NCBI GenBank assembly: GCA_021300575.1
Contig: JAJTDM010000007.1
Span: forward strand, 20,865 to 84,864
DNA length: 64,000 bases
Direction of reading: 5' to 3'
Source: Rubrivivax sp.
GTDB taxonomy: Bacteria; Pseudomonadota; Gammaproteobacteria; Burkholderiales; Burkholderiaceae_C
In this document: positions 9,665 through 19,616 of the stretch, one piece after another
Numbering within the stretch: position 1 is the stretch's first letter
Layout: each line of letters opens with the position of its first letter
Translations under genes and position numbers: made by a program
The notes under the pieces: model-generated
The model's database searches: none
The model's input: the letters and a program-made list of their open reading frames with translations, nothing else
Told to the model about the DNA's origin: nothing

Positions 9665-10678
9665 ATGCAACGTCGACATCTCCTGGCCGCTGGCGGTGGG
9701 CTGGTTCTTCCGTCCGCCGCACCGCTCGCGCAGGCAGCCGTGCAGTTGCGCATTGGCAGCGTGGTGCCGAAGAACTCGCTGTACCACCAGAAGCTGCTGG
9801 AGATCGGCGAGGCCTGGCGCGGCGCTCAGGGCGCGGCCGCGCGCTTCGCGGTCTTCACCGATGGCAGCCAGGGCGGCGAGGCGGAGATCGTGCGGCGCAT
9901 GCGGATCGGTCAGCTGCAGGGCGGCCTGATGTCGGTGGTGGGCCTTCGCGACATCGAGCCGACGATCGCCGCGCTGCAGAACCTTCCGCTGCTGTTTCGC
10001 AGTTGGGAGGAGGTGGACCATGTACGCGAGAAGATGCGCCCGTCGATCGAGAAGCGGGTGCTCGAACGCGGCTTCGTCATCATCGGTTGGGGCGACGCCG
10101 GCTGGGTGCGCTTCTTCTCGAAGGAACCCGCCGTGCGGCCCGACGATTACAAGGGTATGAAGTTTTTCGCCTGGGGCAGCGAGCCCGAACAGCAGGCGAT
10201 CATGAAGAGCCTGGGCTACACGCCGGTTCCCCTGGAGACCACCGACATCCTGCCGGCCATGCAGACCGGGATGATCAACGTCGTCCCGTCGACGCCGTAC
10301 TTCGCTCTGGCCACCCAGGTCTTCGGCACGGCCTCGCACATGCTGGAGATCAACTGGGCGCCGATCGTGGGCGCCCTCGCCCTGACGCGCCGGGCTTGGG
10401 ACACGATGAGCCCCGCGGCGCAGCAGGCGCTGCGCACGAGCGGCGAAAGCGCCAGCATTGCGATGCGCGCGCAGGCCCGCAAGGAAGTCGACGAGGCGGT
10501 GGAGGCGATGAAGAAACGCGGCCTCGTCGTCAACCGCCCCAACGCGGAACAGATGCGCGAGTGGGATCAGCTTGCTGAGCGCCTGTACCCGCGCATCCGC
10601 GGCACGATGGTGCCCTCCGAGACCTTCGACGAAGTCTTCGCTCACCTGAAGGCCTTCCGCGCCACACGGGGGCGCTGA
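9665..10678 (+). CDS. TRAP transporter substrate-binding protein (DctP family)
   Basis: Signal peptide MQRRHLLAAGGGLVLPSAAPLAQA; DctP-like body (IGSVVPKNSLYHQKLLEIGEAW, PDDYKGMKFFAWGSEPEQQAIMKSLGYTPVPLETTDILPAMQTGMI). Confidence 0.85.
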   Translation: MQRRHLLAAGGGLVLPSAAPLAQAAVQLRIGSVVPKNSLYHQKLLEIGEAWRGAQGAAARFAVFTDGSQGGEAEIVRRMRIGQLQGGLMSVVGLRDIEPTIAALQNLPLLFRSWEEVDHVREKMRPSIEKRVLERGFVIIGWGDAGWVRFFSKEPAVRPDDYKGMKFFAWGSEPEQQAIMKSLGYTPVPLETTDILPAMQTGMINVVPSTPYFALATQVFGTASHMLEINWAPIVGALALTRRAWDTMSPAAQQALRTSGESASIAMRAQARKEVDEAVEAMKKRGLVVNRPNAEQMREWDQLAERLYPRIRGTMVPSETFDEVFAHLKAFRATRGR

Positions 10679-10679
10679 G

Positions 10680-12545
10680 TTGACGAACCCTTCTACGGCG
10701 CAGCCGGCGCCTTCTTCGGCCGCGGTGCGCTGGTCAGTTGACAACGCCTTGGCTTCGCTGGCGCTCGCGCTGATGGTGCTGATTCCGGCGATCGAGGTGG
10801 CGCTGCGGCCCACGCTGGGCCGCGGCATCGACAACGCGCCCGTCCTGGTTCAGCACCTCGGGCTCGTGCTGGCGATGGCCGGCGCATTGGCTGCCGAGCG
10901 CCACGGACACCTCACGACGCTAGGCAGCAGCCTGGCGCAGTTTGTCGGCGCGGTCTGGCAACAGCGGCTGCACCTCTTCGCCCACGGTGCCTCGGCCGGT
11001 GTGTGCGGCGTGCTGGCGCTGGCCAGCGGCCGCTTCGTCGCCACCGAGATCTCGGCGGCCCATGAACTCGCCTACGGTATGCCGACCTGGTGGGTACAGG
11101 CGGTGATGCCCGTGGGCTTCCTGCTCCTCGGCGCCAAGCTCGGTGCGCGCTGCTCGGCCCGCATGGGATGGCTCTGGGCGCTCGCCGCGCCCGGCGCCGG
11201 CGTCGCCCTCGGCCTGGGCTTCGACGGCCAGGTCGTGCCCATCGGGCTGGCCGTGTTGCTGCTGGTGGCGGCGCTGCTGGCAGGTGCGCCGATCTTTGCA
11301 TTTCTCGGCGGCCTGGCGCTGCTGCTTTTCTGGGGCGATGGTCTGCCGCTGGCTTCGGTGGCGCTGTCGCACTATGCGACCACGGTCAACCCGTCGTTGC
11401 CAGCGCTTCCCCTGTTCACGCTCGCGGGTCTGGTGTTCGCGCGCACCGGTGCTGCGCAGCGGCTGGGTGCGCTCTTCGTCGCGCTTTTCGGGGGCGGCGT
11501 TGGCGGCACGGTGCTCGCCACCGCGATGTTGTGTTCGGCCTTCACAGCATTCACCGGCGGCAGCGGCGTCACGATCCTCGCAGTCGGTGGCCTGCTGCTG
11601 CCGCTGCTGCTGCGTGCGGGCTACCCGGAGCGGCGCGGCATCGGTCTGGTCACCAGCGCCAGTGCGCTGGGCGTCCTGCTGGCGCCTTCGGTGCCGCTGA
11701 TCATGGTGGCAGTGGTGGCGCGGGTGCCGATCCTCGACATGTTCCTGGCCGGGCTGGTGCCGGCGCTGGTGATGGTGGTGTGCCTGCTGCTGTTGGGCAA
11801 CTTCCTCAAGCGCGACGCCGCTGCGTCACCGGATGCGGCAGCAGCGGCCACGATGGCGGCCACGAGCCGCCCGGACCTGCCTGCCGCCGCCCGAGCGGCC
11901 TGGCTCGCAAAGTGGGAGCTCGGCGCACCGCTGGTGGCCATCGGCACCCTGGCCAGCGGGCTGGCCACGCCCACCGAGAGCGCGGCAATGACGGCGCTTT
12001 ACGCCGTGCTCACACAGGCGCTGGGGCACCGAGAGCTGCCCTGGGCGCGGCTTTGCGAATGCCTGGCCGAGTGTGCGCAGATCATCGGCGGCGTGATGCT
12101 GATTCTCGGCATGGCGCTGGCGCTGACGAACTTCCTGGTCGACGCCGGCGTTCCAGACGCCGCGGTGCAGTGGGTGCAGGGGGTGATCCCGAACAAATGG
12201 GTCTTCCTGCTGGCGCTGTGCCTGTTCCTCTTTGCTGCGGCGGCGCTGATGGAGATCTACGCCGCCATCGTCGTGCTCGTGCCGCTGCTGCTGCCCCTGG
12301 CGGTGGCTTATGGCATCGAGCCGATCCACTTTGGCATCATTTTCCTGGCCGCCATGGAAGTCGGGTTCCTGTTTCCGCCCGCCGGTCTGAACATCTACTT
12401 CGCTTCGGCGATGTTCGGCAAGAGCGTGCGCTACGTGGCGGCGTCGGTGGCACCCGCCATGGGAGCAATCTTCGTGGGCACGCTGCTCATCGCCGCCTTC
12501 CCCTGGCTGGCTACCGCACTGCCTTCGTGGCTGGGCTCCCGCTGA
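10680..12545 (+). CDS. TRAP transporter permease, fused small (DctQ-like) and large (DctM-like) subunits
   Basis: 621 aa; N-terminal 4-TM Q-like region then M subunit (GGSGVTILAVGGLLLPLLLRAGYPERRGIGLVTSASALGVLLAPSVPLIM). Confidence 0.85.
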   Translation: MTNPSTAQPAPSSAAVRWSVDNALASLALALMVLIPAIEVALRPTLGRGIDNAPVLVQHLGLVLAMAGALAAERHGHLTTLGSSLAQFVGAVWQQRLHLFAHGASAGVCGVLALASGRFVATEISAAHELAYGMPTWWVQAVMPVGFLLLGAKLGARCSARMGWLWALAAPGAGVALGLGFDGQVVPIGLAVLLLVAALLAGAPIFAFLGGLALLLFWGDGLPLASVALSHYATTVNPSLPALPLFTLAGLVFARTGAAQRLGALFVALFGGGVGGTVLATAMLCSAFTAFTGGSGVTILAVGGLLLPLLLRAGYPERRGIGLVTSASALGVLLAPSVPLIMVAVVARVPILDMFLAGLVPALVMVVCLLLLGNFLKRDAAASPDAAAAATMAATSRPDLPAAARAAWLAKWELGAPLVAIGTLASGLATPTESAAMTALYAVLTQALGHRELPWARLCECLAECAQIIGGVMLILGMALALTNFLVDAGVPDAAVQWVQGVIPNKWVFLLALCLFLFAAAALMEIYAAIVVLVPLLLPLAVAYGIEPIHFGIIFLAAMEVGFLFPPAGLNIYFASAMFGKSVRYVAASVAPAMGAIFVGTLLIAAFPWLATALPSWLGSR

Positions 12546-12605
12546 CGCCGCGGCCCTTTCAGCACGACCAGAACAGGCCCCCATCGGGGGCGGGCCGCCG
12601 GGCCC

Positions 12606-13091
12606 TCACCAGCGGGGCTTGGGGCGGGCCTGCGGCTTGGCGTCAAGGGCGCGACGCAGCTCCTGGTACTCCTCGCATTGCAGGCTGCACAGGCGCTCCA
12701 GCGCCTGCAGGTGGACGAGGGCTTGGTCGCGCCGGCCGAGGACCAGCATGAGCTCGCCTCGGTATTCGTGGGCACCCAGGTGAGTCGGGTCGATGGCGAG
12801 CGCACGGTCGTAGGCGGCCTCTGACTCGGCATGCCGACCGAGCTTGCGCAGGCTGAAGCCCAGCAGGTTGTGGCCATCGGCGTCCTGCGGTTGCGCCCGC
12901 AGGTAGGGCTGCAGCACCGCGACGGCGCGCTCCCACTGGCTGCTCTTCACCGCCTCACGACTCTCCCGGATGGCCCGGTCCTCCATGGGAGGGTTACGGT
13001 TGGGTACATCGACGGCGTGAGCTCTCCCGAAGGCACATACACCGATCAGCAGGACTGCCGCCAGGCACAGCGCAGGGGACTTTTTGCTCAT
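12606..13091 (-). CDS. Exported tetratricopeptide repeat protein
   Basis: Signal peptide MSKKSPALCLAAVLLIGVCAFGRAHA; TPR repeats (DGHNLLGFSLRKLGRHAESEAAYDRALAIDPTHLGAHEYRGELMLVLG). Confidence 0.75.
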   Translation of the reverse strand: MSKKSPALCLAAVLLIGVCAFGRAHAVDVPNRNPPMEDRAIRESREAVKSSQWERAVAVLQPYLRAQPQDADGHNLLGFSLRKLGRHAESEAAYDRALAIDPTHLGAHEYRGELMLVLGRRDQALVHLQALERLCSLQCEEYQELRRALDAKPQARPKPRW

Positions 13092-13161
13092 GGCCACAAG
13101 CGTAGTCCCACTGCGAATGGACACCCACGCCTTGATCAATGCCCCTGAAGCGGGAAGAGGA

Positions 13162-13179
13162 TTGACACAGACGCGTCAA
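13162..13179 (+). promoter_or_regulatory. Weak putative Pho box upstream of metallophosphatase-like gene
   Basis: TTGACAC AGAC GCGTCAA, 11-bp phase but degenerate. Confidence 0.3.
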
Positions 13180-13266
13180 GGAAAAGATGTCTGCTCGACG
13201 AAGGCGGCCTCGCACCATGACCCTGCTCTGCCAGCGTTGGAGTGTGGCCCTGGAATTGATTTCTGA

Positions 13267-14253
13267 ATGAGCGCAATCATGCATGGAGCTCCCGCAACCT
13301 GGTCGGCCTCGGCCAAGAAGCTCGCGACATTGATCACCTTGGTCGTGCTGGCCACCCTGCCGGTGCATGCGCAGGGCTTCCACTTCGTCGCGCTGGGTGA
13401 CTTGCCCTACGGCCCCCCAGCCCAGTCCTATCCACCCTACCGAAAGCTCATTGACCGAATCAACGTGGAAGCCGGTGCCTTCAGCATCCACGTCGGCGAC
13501 ATCAAGTCTGGCTCCACGCTTTGCAACGACGAGGAGTTCGCCCAACAGCTTGAGCATTTCCGGCGCTTCAAGGGCGCCGTGGTGTACACCCCCGGTGACA
13601 ACGAGTGGACAGACTGTCACCGTATCAACAACGGGGGGTTCGACCCGCTTGAGCGGCTGGCCGCCCTGCGCCAGCGCTTCTTCCAGGCCGGCCAGTCGCT
13701 AGGCCAGGCCCCCATCGCCTTGGAGAACCAGTCGGCCGTCACGCCCGCCCGCGGGAAGTTCATCGAGAACCAGCGCTGGCACCATCAGGGCGTGACCTTC
13801 GCCACGATTCATGTCGTCGGCAGCAACAACAATCTCGAAGCCAGGACCCTGTCGGCCGCCTCGGAGTTCTTCGAGCGAGACGAGGCCAATGTTGAGTGGC
13901 TGCAGTCCACTTTCGATGGGGCGAGCCAGAAGGGTTCACGTGCGGTGGTGATCGCGTTCCAGGCCGACGTCTTTGATTCACGTACGCCGTTCGAGGACTT
14001 TCCCGGTTGGTCAGGGTTCAAGAGGTCCATCGAAGGCACCCTGCTGCCGCTGGCAGAGCGCTGGGGCAAGCCGGTCCTTGTGATCCACGGTGACAGCCAC
14101 CAGTTCCGCATCGACCAACCCTTTTCCCTGCAAAAGCGCCCCTTGCGAAACATCACGCGCCTCATCGTTCCGGGAGCCTCCGATGTGCGCGCGGTACGGG
14201 TCGATGTCCGGCCCTCGGGTGGCTTCGGCTTCGAGTTGATCGAGGCGCGTTGA
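13267..14253 (+). CDS. Exported metallophosphoesterase (calcineurin-like) family protein
   Basis: Signal peptide then FHFVALGDLPYG...SIHVGDIKSG...YTPGDNEWTDCH...VIHGDSHQFRID. Confidence 0.75.
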   Translation: MSAIMHGAPATWSASAKKLATLITLVVLATLPVHAQGFHFVALGDLPYGPPAQSYPPYRKLIDRINVEAGAFSIHVGDIKSGSTLCNDEEFAQQLEHFRRFKGAVVYTPGDNEWTDCHRINNGGFDPLERLAALRQRFFQAGQSLGQAPIALENQSAVTPARGKFIENQRWHHQGVTFATIHVVGSNNNLEARTLSAASEFFERDEANVEWLQSTFDGASQKGSRAVVIAFQADVFDSRTPFEDFPGWSGFKRSIEGTLLPLAERWGKPVLVIHGDSHQFRIDQPFSLQKRPLRNITRLIVPGASDVRAVRVDVRPSGGFGFELIEAR

Positions 14254-14301
14254 TGTCGCGCTGCCACCATGGTCGTCGCTGAGCCGGTGGCCGGATTCAG
14301 C

Positions 14302-14345
14302 CTGTCATCGAAGCTTCACGCGGCTGACACTCAGGCGTCATGCGG
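14302..14345 (+). promoter_or_regulatory. Putative four-unit Pho box array
   Basis: CTGTCATCGAA|GCTTCACGCGG|CTGACACTCAG|GCGTCATGCGG, four consecutive 11-bp units. Confidence 0.65.
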
Positions 14346-14386
14346 CGTCGAAAGACTACGGCAAATTGTCTTTTGGGGGTTCCTCC

Positions 14387-16561
14387 ATGTCCGCTTTTCG
14401 TCTGTCCGCATTGACAGTTGCCGTCATCGTCAGCTTGCAAGCCTGCTCCTCGGGTGAAGAGCCTCAATCGGGAGTATTCCTCGACTCTGCGGTGGATGGG
14501 ATGGCGTACTCCACCACCTCTGGCCTGAGCGGTACGACGGACAAGGACGGCAAGTTCGAGTTCCTGACGGGTGACCGAGTGACGTTCAAGCTTGCCGGCG
14601 TCACGCTACCTGCAGCCGAGGCTCGCGCCGTACTGACCCCCATGGACCTGACCGCCGGTTCTTCCCCTGATGATCCGGCTGCGTTGGCCATCGCCCGGCT
14701 CTTGCAGTCGCTTGACACCGACGGCAACCCCGAGAACGGGCTGCAGCTCAGTGCCAGTCGGCTGGCTGCCAACGCCGCAGCGCCTGCTCAGTGGGCCAAG
14801 GCGAGCGATGCCGATCTGCTTGGGCTTCTCGCTTCCGGCGTCAGCCTGAAGAGCGAAGACGATGCTCGCAAGCACTTTCGCAAGACATACGACCGGGTTC
14901 GCGCCGAGCCGAAACTGACGCTCGTAGGCCGCTACGCGCCCTTCTCTGCGCCTTATCCCGACAACACAGCCAACGACCGGCTGGTGGCGGAGATCGTCTC
15001 CTTCCACGCGGAAAGCAAGTCCGCCTTCATCACAGTCGACACCACCTCGCAGAAGTCTTCCTTCCGGCGCATCAACCTGGCGAGCCTGCCCAGCACCGGC
15101 CTCGCCGCAGCAGTCACGGCATCGAACCTGACCGAAGGCACGACGACCAATGTGGCGGCCGATCTGCTGGCCGAGAACGGCTTCGTGGCAGGCGGTGTGC
15201 AGAGCCTGGATGTGAGCGGCAACCTGCTGGCCATTGCGGTTCAGGCCAACGTCAAGACCGACAAGGGCCGGGTCGCCTTCTACCGTATCGCCAGCACCGG
15301 GGCTGTCACCTTCCTGAGATCGGTAGAGGTGGGTTCGCTTCCCGACGGTGTGGCCTTCTCGCCCGATGGCAAGTTCCTGGTGGTGGCCAATGAAGGCGAG
15401 TTGCCGAACAACTTCGTCGCGGGCACGTCGGTAGACCCTGAAGGCACGATCTCCATCATCCCGATCAAGGACGATGCGCCGGTCACGGCGGAAGCCGTCA
15501 CCCTGGATTTCAAGGATTTCAATGTGGGTGGTACTCGCCATGCCGAGTTGCCGGCCGATGTCCGCATCGGACGCCCCGGCGCAACCGTGGCACAGGACCT
15601 CGAGCCCGAGTACGTGACCATCTCTGACGACAGCAAGACCGCCTTCGTGACCCTGCAGGAGAACAATGCGATCGCGGTGGTCGATCTGGACCGCAAGCGC
15701 ATCACGAAGATCATTGCCATGGGCTACAAGGACCACGGCCTGGAGCGCAACAAGATCGCCCCGTCGGATCGCTATGTGGCGGGCTCGGCCACCGTACCGC
15801 CCACCCTCAAGACCTACCCTGGCCTCTACGGCATCTACATGCCCGACGGTATTGCCAGCTTCAGTCACCAGGGCAAGGCCTACGTCATCACGGCCAACGA
15901 AGGTGATGACCGCGACGACTATCTGAACCCTGATGAGACTGCCCGCATCAGCGCGCTTGCGCTCGATGCCACGGCCTTTCCCAACGGCGCAACGCTCAAG
16001 ACTGACGCCGAGCTCGGACGTCTGACGGCCATGGCGAAATCTGCCAAGCGATCGGACGGCAGCGCCGTGAATCTGGGGGATACCGACGGCGACAACGACT
16101 ACGACAAGCTCTACGTCCTGGGTGGGCGCTCGTTCTCCATCATCGAGGTCGACAGCGGCAAGATGGTGTTCGATTCGGGCTCCGACATCGAACGCGTCGT
16201 CTACAACGATGCCAACGATGACGTTGCCAACCGCCTGACACTGCTGAATGCCGCACAGTTGAAAGGCCGTCTTGACAACAAGGGGCCCGAGCCTGAGAAC
16301 GTCGTGGTTGGCACGGTTCGCGGTCAGACGTATGCCTTCGTCGGGCTGGAGCGCTCAAGCGGCATCCTGGTCTACAACATTACCGATCCGGCCAAGCCAA
16401 GCTTCGTGCAGTACATCCGCAACACCACCACGCTGGCCGAGGGCGACATCAGCCCCGAGGGCTTGAAGTTCGTGCCCGCCAGCAAGAGCCCCAACGGCAA
16501 GGCGCTGCTCATCGTGGGCTACGAGTTCTCCGGCAGCATGGCGGTGTTCACGTTCGAATGA
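14387..16561 (+). CDS. Choice-of-anchor I family (beta-propeller) lipoprotein, phytase/alkaline-phosphatase-like
   Basis: Lipoprotein signal MSAFRLSALTVAVIVSLQACSSG; GVQSLDVSGNLLAIAV...SLPDGVAFSPDGKFLVVANEGELP; PDGIASF...YVITANEGDDRDDY. Confidence 0.75.
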   Translation: MSAFRLSALTVAVIVSLQACSSGEEPQSGVFLDSAVDGMAYSTTSGLSGTTDKDGKFEFLTGDRVTFKLAGVTLPAAEARAVLTPMDLTAGSSPDDPAALAIARLLQSLDTDGNPENGLQLSASRLAANAAAPAQWAKASDADLLGLLASGVSLKSEDDARKHFRKTYDRVRAEPKLTLVGRYAPFSAPYPDNTANDRLVAEIVSFHAESKSAFITVDTTSQKSSFRRINLASLPSTGLAAAVTASNLTEGTTTNVAADLLAENGFVAGGVQSLDVSGNLLAIAVQANVKTDKGRVAFYRIASTGAVTFLRSVEVGSLPDGVAFSPDGKFLVVANEGELPNNFVAGTSVDPEGTISIIPIKDDAPVTAEAVTLDFKDFNVGGTRHAELPADVRIGRPGATVAQDLEPEYVTISDDSKTAFVTLQENNAIAVVDLDRKRITKIIAMGYKDHGLERNKIAPSDRYVAGSATVPPTLKTYPGLYGIYMPDGIASFSHQGKAYVITANEGDDRDDYLNPDETARISALALDATAFPNGATLKTDAELGRLTAMAKSAKRSDGSAVNLGDTDGDNDYDKLYVLGGRSFSIIEVDSGKMVFDSGSDIERVVYNDANDDVANRLTLLNAAQLKGRLDNKGPEPENVVVGTVRGQTYAFVGLERSSGILVYNITDPAKPSFVQYIRNTTTLAEGDISPEGLKFVPASKSPNGKALLIVGYEFSGSMAVFTFE

Positions 16562-16767
16562 GCAGTCGGACGCAAGTCCGTCAGGGATTCATCGCCTCGC
16601 TTCACTCACAGACGCAGGGGCCGTGAGCGCCCTCAATGGTGTGCGGCGCCAGCCAGGCCAGCTTGACGGCTGTCTCGTCGTTCGGGAGAGGGGGCCGCTG
16701 ACGAGACAGAGCTCACTTTGTCTTGTGGGCGATGGTTCTGCGGTCCAGGTGCAGACGTGCCCGCAGT

Positions 16768-18393
16768 TCAATGGCCTGTCAAGACCAAACGCCAGGCCAG
16801 CCAACGTCCGACATCGCCCGGCTGCCTGTCCTGGATCTGCAACTGCCATGGTCCGTTGGCCGCCTCCCCCATGTGAGCCACTGAATGAAAGGTCCAGCCG
16901 CGGCTGAGATCACCGCAAGGCCCTTGCACGTCCGCACTGCAGAAGTGAGAGCGGCCGAGCATGCTGACGTTGTTGAATGGCGAAGCCAGTTCGACATGCA
17001 AATCGGCCGCGTACGCATGTTCGGCGTACACGGTGACTTGTACGGACTCCACCACGCGGATTCCGCAGTCCGCAAACTGATGTGCGGCCTGAACAGGCGG
17101 TGCGGGTGCATCGCCAATCGGCTCATCAACGGACAGAAGACCACTGTCACAACGCCGCTCCCCAGGCAGCCCTGAGAAGGTGGCGGCGGCAGCGACCGCG
17201 TCACCGGCATGCACTCGGCCAAAGCCCACCAGGGGATGAAAGCCGTGCGCATTCATGGGCGAGGCTTGGACTTGCAGGGTACCGAGGTCTGCCGGCCGCG
17301 CTGTCTTGGCCAGCAACCACCGCACGTCGCGCCAGGACAGGGCCGGATGGGCTTGCAGCATCAGCGCCACAACGCCCGAGACCATCGGCGCTGACGCCGA
17401 GGTCCCGGCAGGAAAGGCGCTGTAATCCGCCGCAGGAGCTGACATCCCACCCGACAGCCCACGGGGACCGGCAATATCGGTGGTCCAGATGCCGGTGACG
17501 CCATCGGCCGCGCCCAGCAAAGGGCCGGAAGGGGCACTCACCAGCACATTGCTCCCAGGTTCCGCATAGGCCGGCGGCCGCCCTGAGGCGTCGACCGCTG
17601 CCACTGCCAGCACACCGGGGTGGTTGGCGTACCCGTCGCGGTTGCTGTCGTCCTGCCGACCACCGTTCCCCGCGGCGAACACGACCACCGTTCCCTTCCC
17701 CTGGCGGCCCGATGCCAGCCCCTCGTCCAGCGCCTGCCGCCAGGCGGGGTCAGCCGGGCTGTAGCTGGCCCCTTGACCGGAGGCGGCGTCGAACGTACCC
17801 CAACTGTTGTTGACGATGTCGGCACCCAGCGAGAGGGCCGAACGCAGGGACTGCGCGATCTGCCCTCTGGACAGGCCGTCGAATGCCATGAAGCGGGCCT
17901 GAGGTGCAACACCCCGCCCGCCCAGACTGTTCCCCGCGCTTGCCACCGCAATGCCCACCACCGCGGTGCCGTGGGCATCGTCCCATTCCCCAGCGCGGTC
18001 GTTGTAAGGTGCGTCTGCGGGTGCAGAAGGTGGTGAAGGGTCAGAGGTCGGGAGAAGCCCGTTGATCGTGTACAGGTTGGCCACCAGGTCCGGGTGGCCG
18101 ATCTGCACCGCGCCGTCTATGAAGGCGATCAGCACGCCACGACCGGTTTCTGCAACACCCTGCAGACCAAGGTCCATGCCAGACACCCCACCACCTTGCC
18201 CGGTGTTGAACAGGTGCCACTGGCGGGTAAGCAAAGGGTCGGGGCCCGGGAGGATGGGCGGCACGGCGGGTGCCGGTACCAAAGCCTGCGACTCGCCTCC
18301 ACCGCAACCCGCCAGCAGGCCCGACAGGAGCACGCAGACCACGGCGGGTCTCAGCGATTCACTCCAAGGGCTGAAAGACAAGTTCAATCGCAT
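16768..18393 (-). CDS. S8 (subtilisin-like) serine peptidase lipoprotein with C-terminal proprotein-convertase P-domain
   Basis: Catalytic motifs FIDGAVQIGHPDL, AHGTAVVGIA, GTSASAPMVSGVVALML; lipobox LLAGCGGGES; C-terminal P-domain-like FADCGIRVVESVQVTVYAEH...ADLHVELASP. Confidence 0.85.
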   Translation of the reverse strand: MRLNLSFSPWSESLRPAVVCVLLSGLLAGCGGGESQALVPAPAVPPILPGPDPLLTRQWHLFNTGQGGGVSGMDLGLQGVAETGRGVLIAFIDGAVQIGHPDLVANLYTINGLLPTSDPSPPSAPADAPYNDRAGEWDDAHGTAVVGIAVASAGNSLGGRGVAPQARFMAFDGLSRGQIAQSLRSALSLGADIVNNSWGTFDAASGQGASYSPADPAWRQALDEGLASGRQGKGTVVVFAAGNGGRQDDSNRDGYANHPGVLAVAAVDASGRPPAYAEPGSNVLVSAPSGPLLGAADGVTGIWTTDIAGPRGLSGGMSAPAADYSAFPAGTSASAPMVSGVVALMLQAHPALSWRDVRWLLAKTARPADLGTLQVQASPMNAHGFHPLVGFGRVHAGDAVAAAATFSGLPGERRCDSGLLSVDEPIGDAPAPPVQAAHQFADCGIRVVESVQVTVYAEHAYAADLHVELASPFNNVSMLGRSHFCSADVQGPCGDLSRGWTFHSVAHMGEAANGPWQLQIQDRQPGDVGRWLAWRLVLTGH

Positions 18394-19465
18394 AGTCGGT
18401 GACCTCTGAGCCCGTCTGCTGGAACCACAGCGTCATGGGACCCGCCACCAACTGCCCGGGAGCAGCATCCTGCAGCACGTTGCGTTGGATGTCTTGCGGC
18501 CCCATGTGGCCGTAGACCAGCATGCGGCCCACATCCACCCCGGCGTCGAAGACGGCCGCTTGTTGTAAGGCATAGAAGGCGATCGGGTCGGCCGAGACAT
18601 AGCGGACCAGCCGCAGGGCCTGCAGCCGGTGGCCGACCGGGATGTCCCAGCGGATGTAGTCGGCGTCCCCCCGAACCACGGAGCCATGCAACACCACCGT
18701 CCGGGCCTGCTGCAACGACAACAGGCTGGGTTGCAGCGGTTGTCCCGAAGCTTCATGCCATGTCGAACTGCCCGGCTCCAGAAGATTGACCCGCTCCAAA
18801 GGGGACTTGTTGCCCGCCAGGTCCACCTGGCGCAGCCACAACACCGGCAGCGAATTGCCCTGGACCGCCAGACGATCACCGGTCCCCGGCAGCCAGGAGC
18901 GCTGGTCATCCACCGAATACTCCCAGCGCCCCTGTTGCTCAAGGCCGTTGACGCGCACCAGGCGGGTCAGGTCCTGGGACACCAGTTCCGCCTGTACGGC
19001 GGGCGGCGGCATGGTGTCCAGGACGCAACTGACGATGACGATCTCCGAGGTGTTGCCCAGGTCGTCACGGGCTCGCACCCAGATCGTCTTGGCGCCGTCC
19101 CCCCGGACATCAAAGGAATCACCCTGCCCGCGGGTCCAGGTAACGCCCATGTCGAAGGAGTATTCCCAGGCCTCCAGACTGCTGACTTGCCAGGCGCCGA
19201 TCTGGGTGATTCCATCCGTCACGCTCAGGCCCGTGTCGGTGAATGAAAGCACGGGCTTGGCGAGGACTCTGGCCGTCGGAGCGGGCGCAGGGGACAGCAA
19301 GGACGTGTCCTGGCCTGCCCCGGAGTTGGGACTGACCGTACCGGATCCTCCCCCACCGCAAGCGACCATGCACGAAGCCACAGCCAGCGTCGCCAGTGTT
19401 CTGGCAACAAGAAACCCGTCCCTGACGGACATCGCTGCGAACACGTGGAAGCGACTCGGTTTCAT
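18359..19465 (-). CDS. Secreted lipoprotein with Ig-like repeats, overlaps downstream S8 peptidase by 35 nt
   Basis: ORF 368 aa; lipobox CMVACGGGGSG; two DxxxxWxYSxDxGxTWxxGxGxxxxV-type repeats. Confidence 0.65.
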   Translation of the reverse strand: MKPSRFHVFAAMSVRDGFLVARTLATLAVASCMVACGGGGSGTVSPNSGAGQDTSLLSPAPAPTARVLAKPVLSFTDTGLSVTDGITQIGAWQVSSLEAWEYSFDMGVTWTRGQGDSFDVRGDGAKTIWVRARDDLGNTSEIVIVSCVLDTMPPPAVQAELVSQDLTRLVRVNGLEQQGRWEYSVDDQRSWLPGTGDRLAVQGNSLPVLWLRQVDLAGNKSPLERVNLLEPGSSTWHEASGQPLQPSLLSLQQARTVVLHGSVVRGDADYIRWDIPVGHRLQALRLVRYVSADPIAFYALQQAAVFDAGVDVGRMLVYGHMGPQDIQRNVLQDAAPGQLVAGPMTLWFQQTGSEVTDYAIELVFQPLE

Positions 19466-19505
19466 GGTGGGTGCTCAAACATCGCGCTCGGGCAAAGACC
19501 AAGGA

Positions 19506-19532
19506 ATCGGGCCACCTCCAGGGTGGCCCGAT
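19506..19532 (-). terminator. Stem-loop downstream of phoX copy 2 (possible terminator)
   Basis: Perfect 11-bp stem ATCGGGCCACC / GGTGGCCCGAT with 5-nt loop; only a weak T tract follows on the minus strand. Confidence 0.5.
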
Positions 19533-19616
19533 CTCGTCTGTGGGCAGGATGTCGGCGGACTCATGGCTCCAGCCCCTGTGCAGAGCGCCGCAGCACAGGC
19601 CCGCCGAGGGCAGGCC

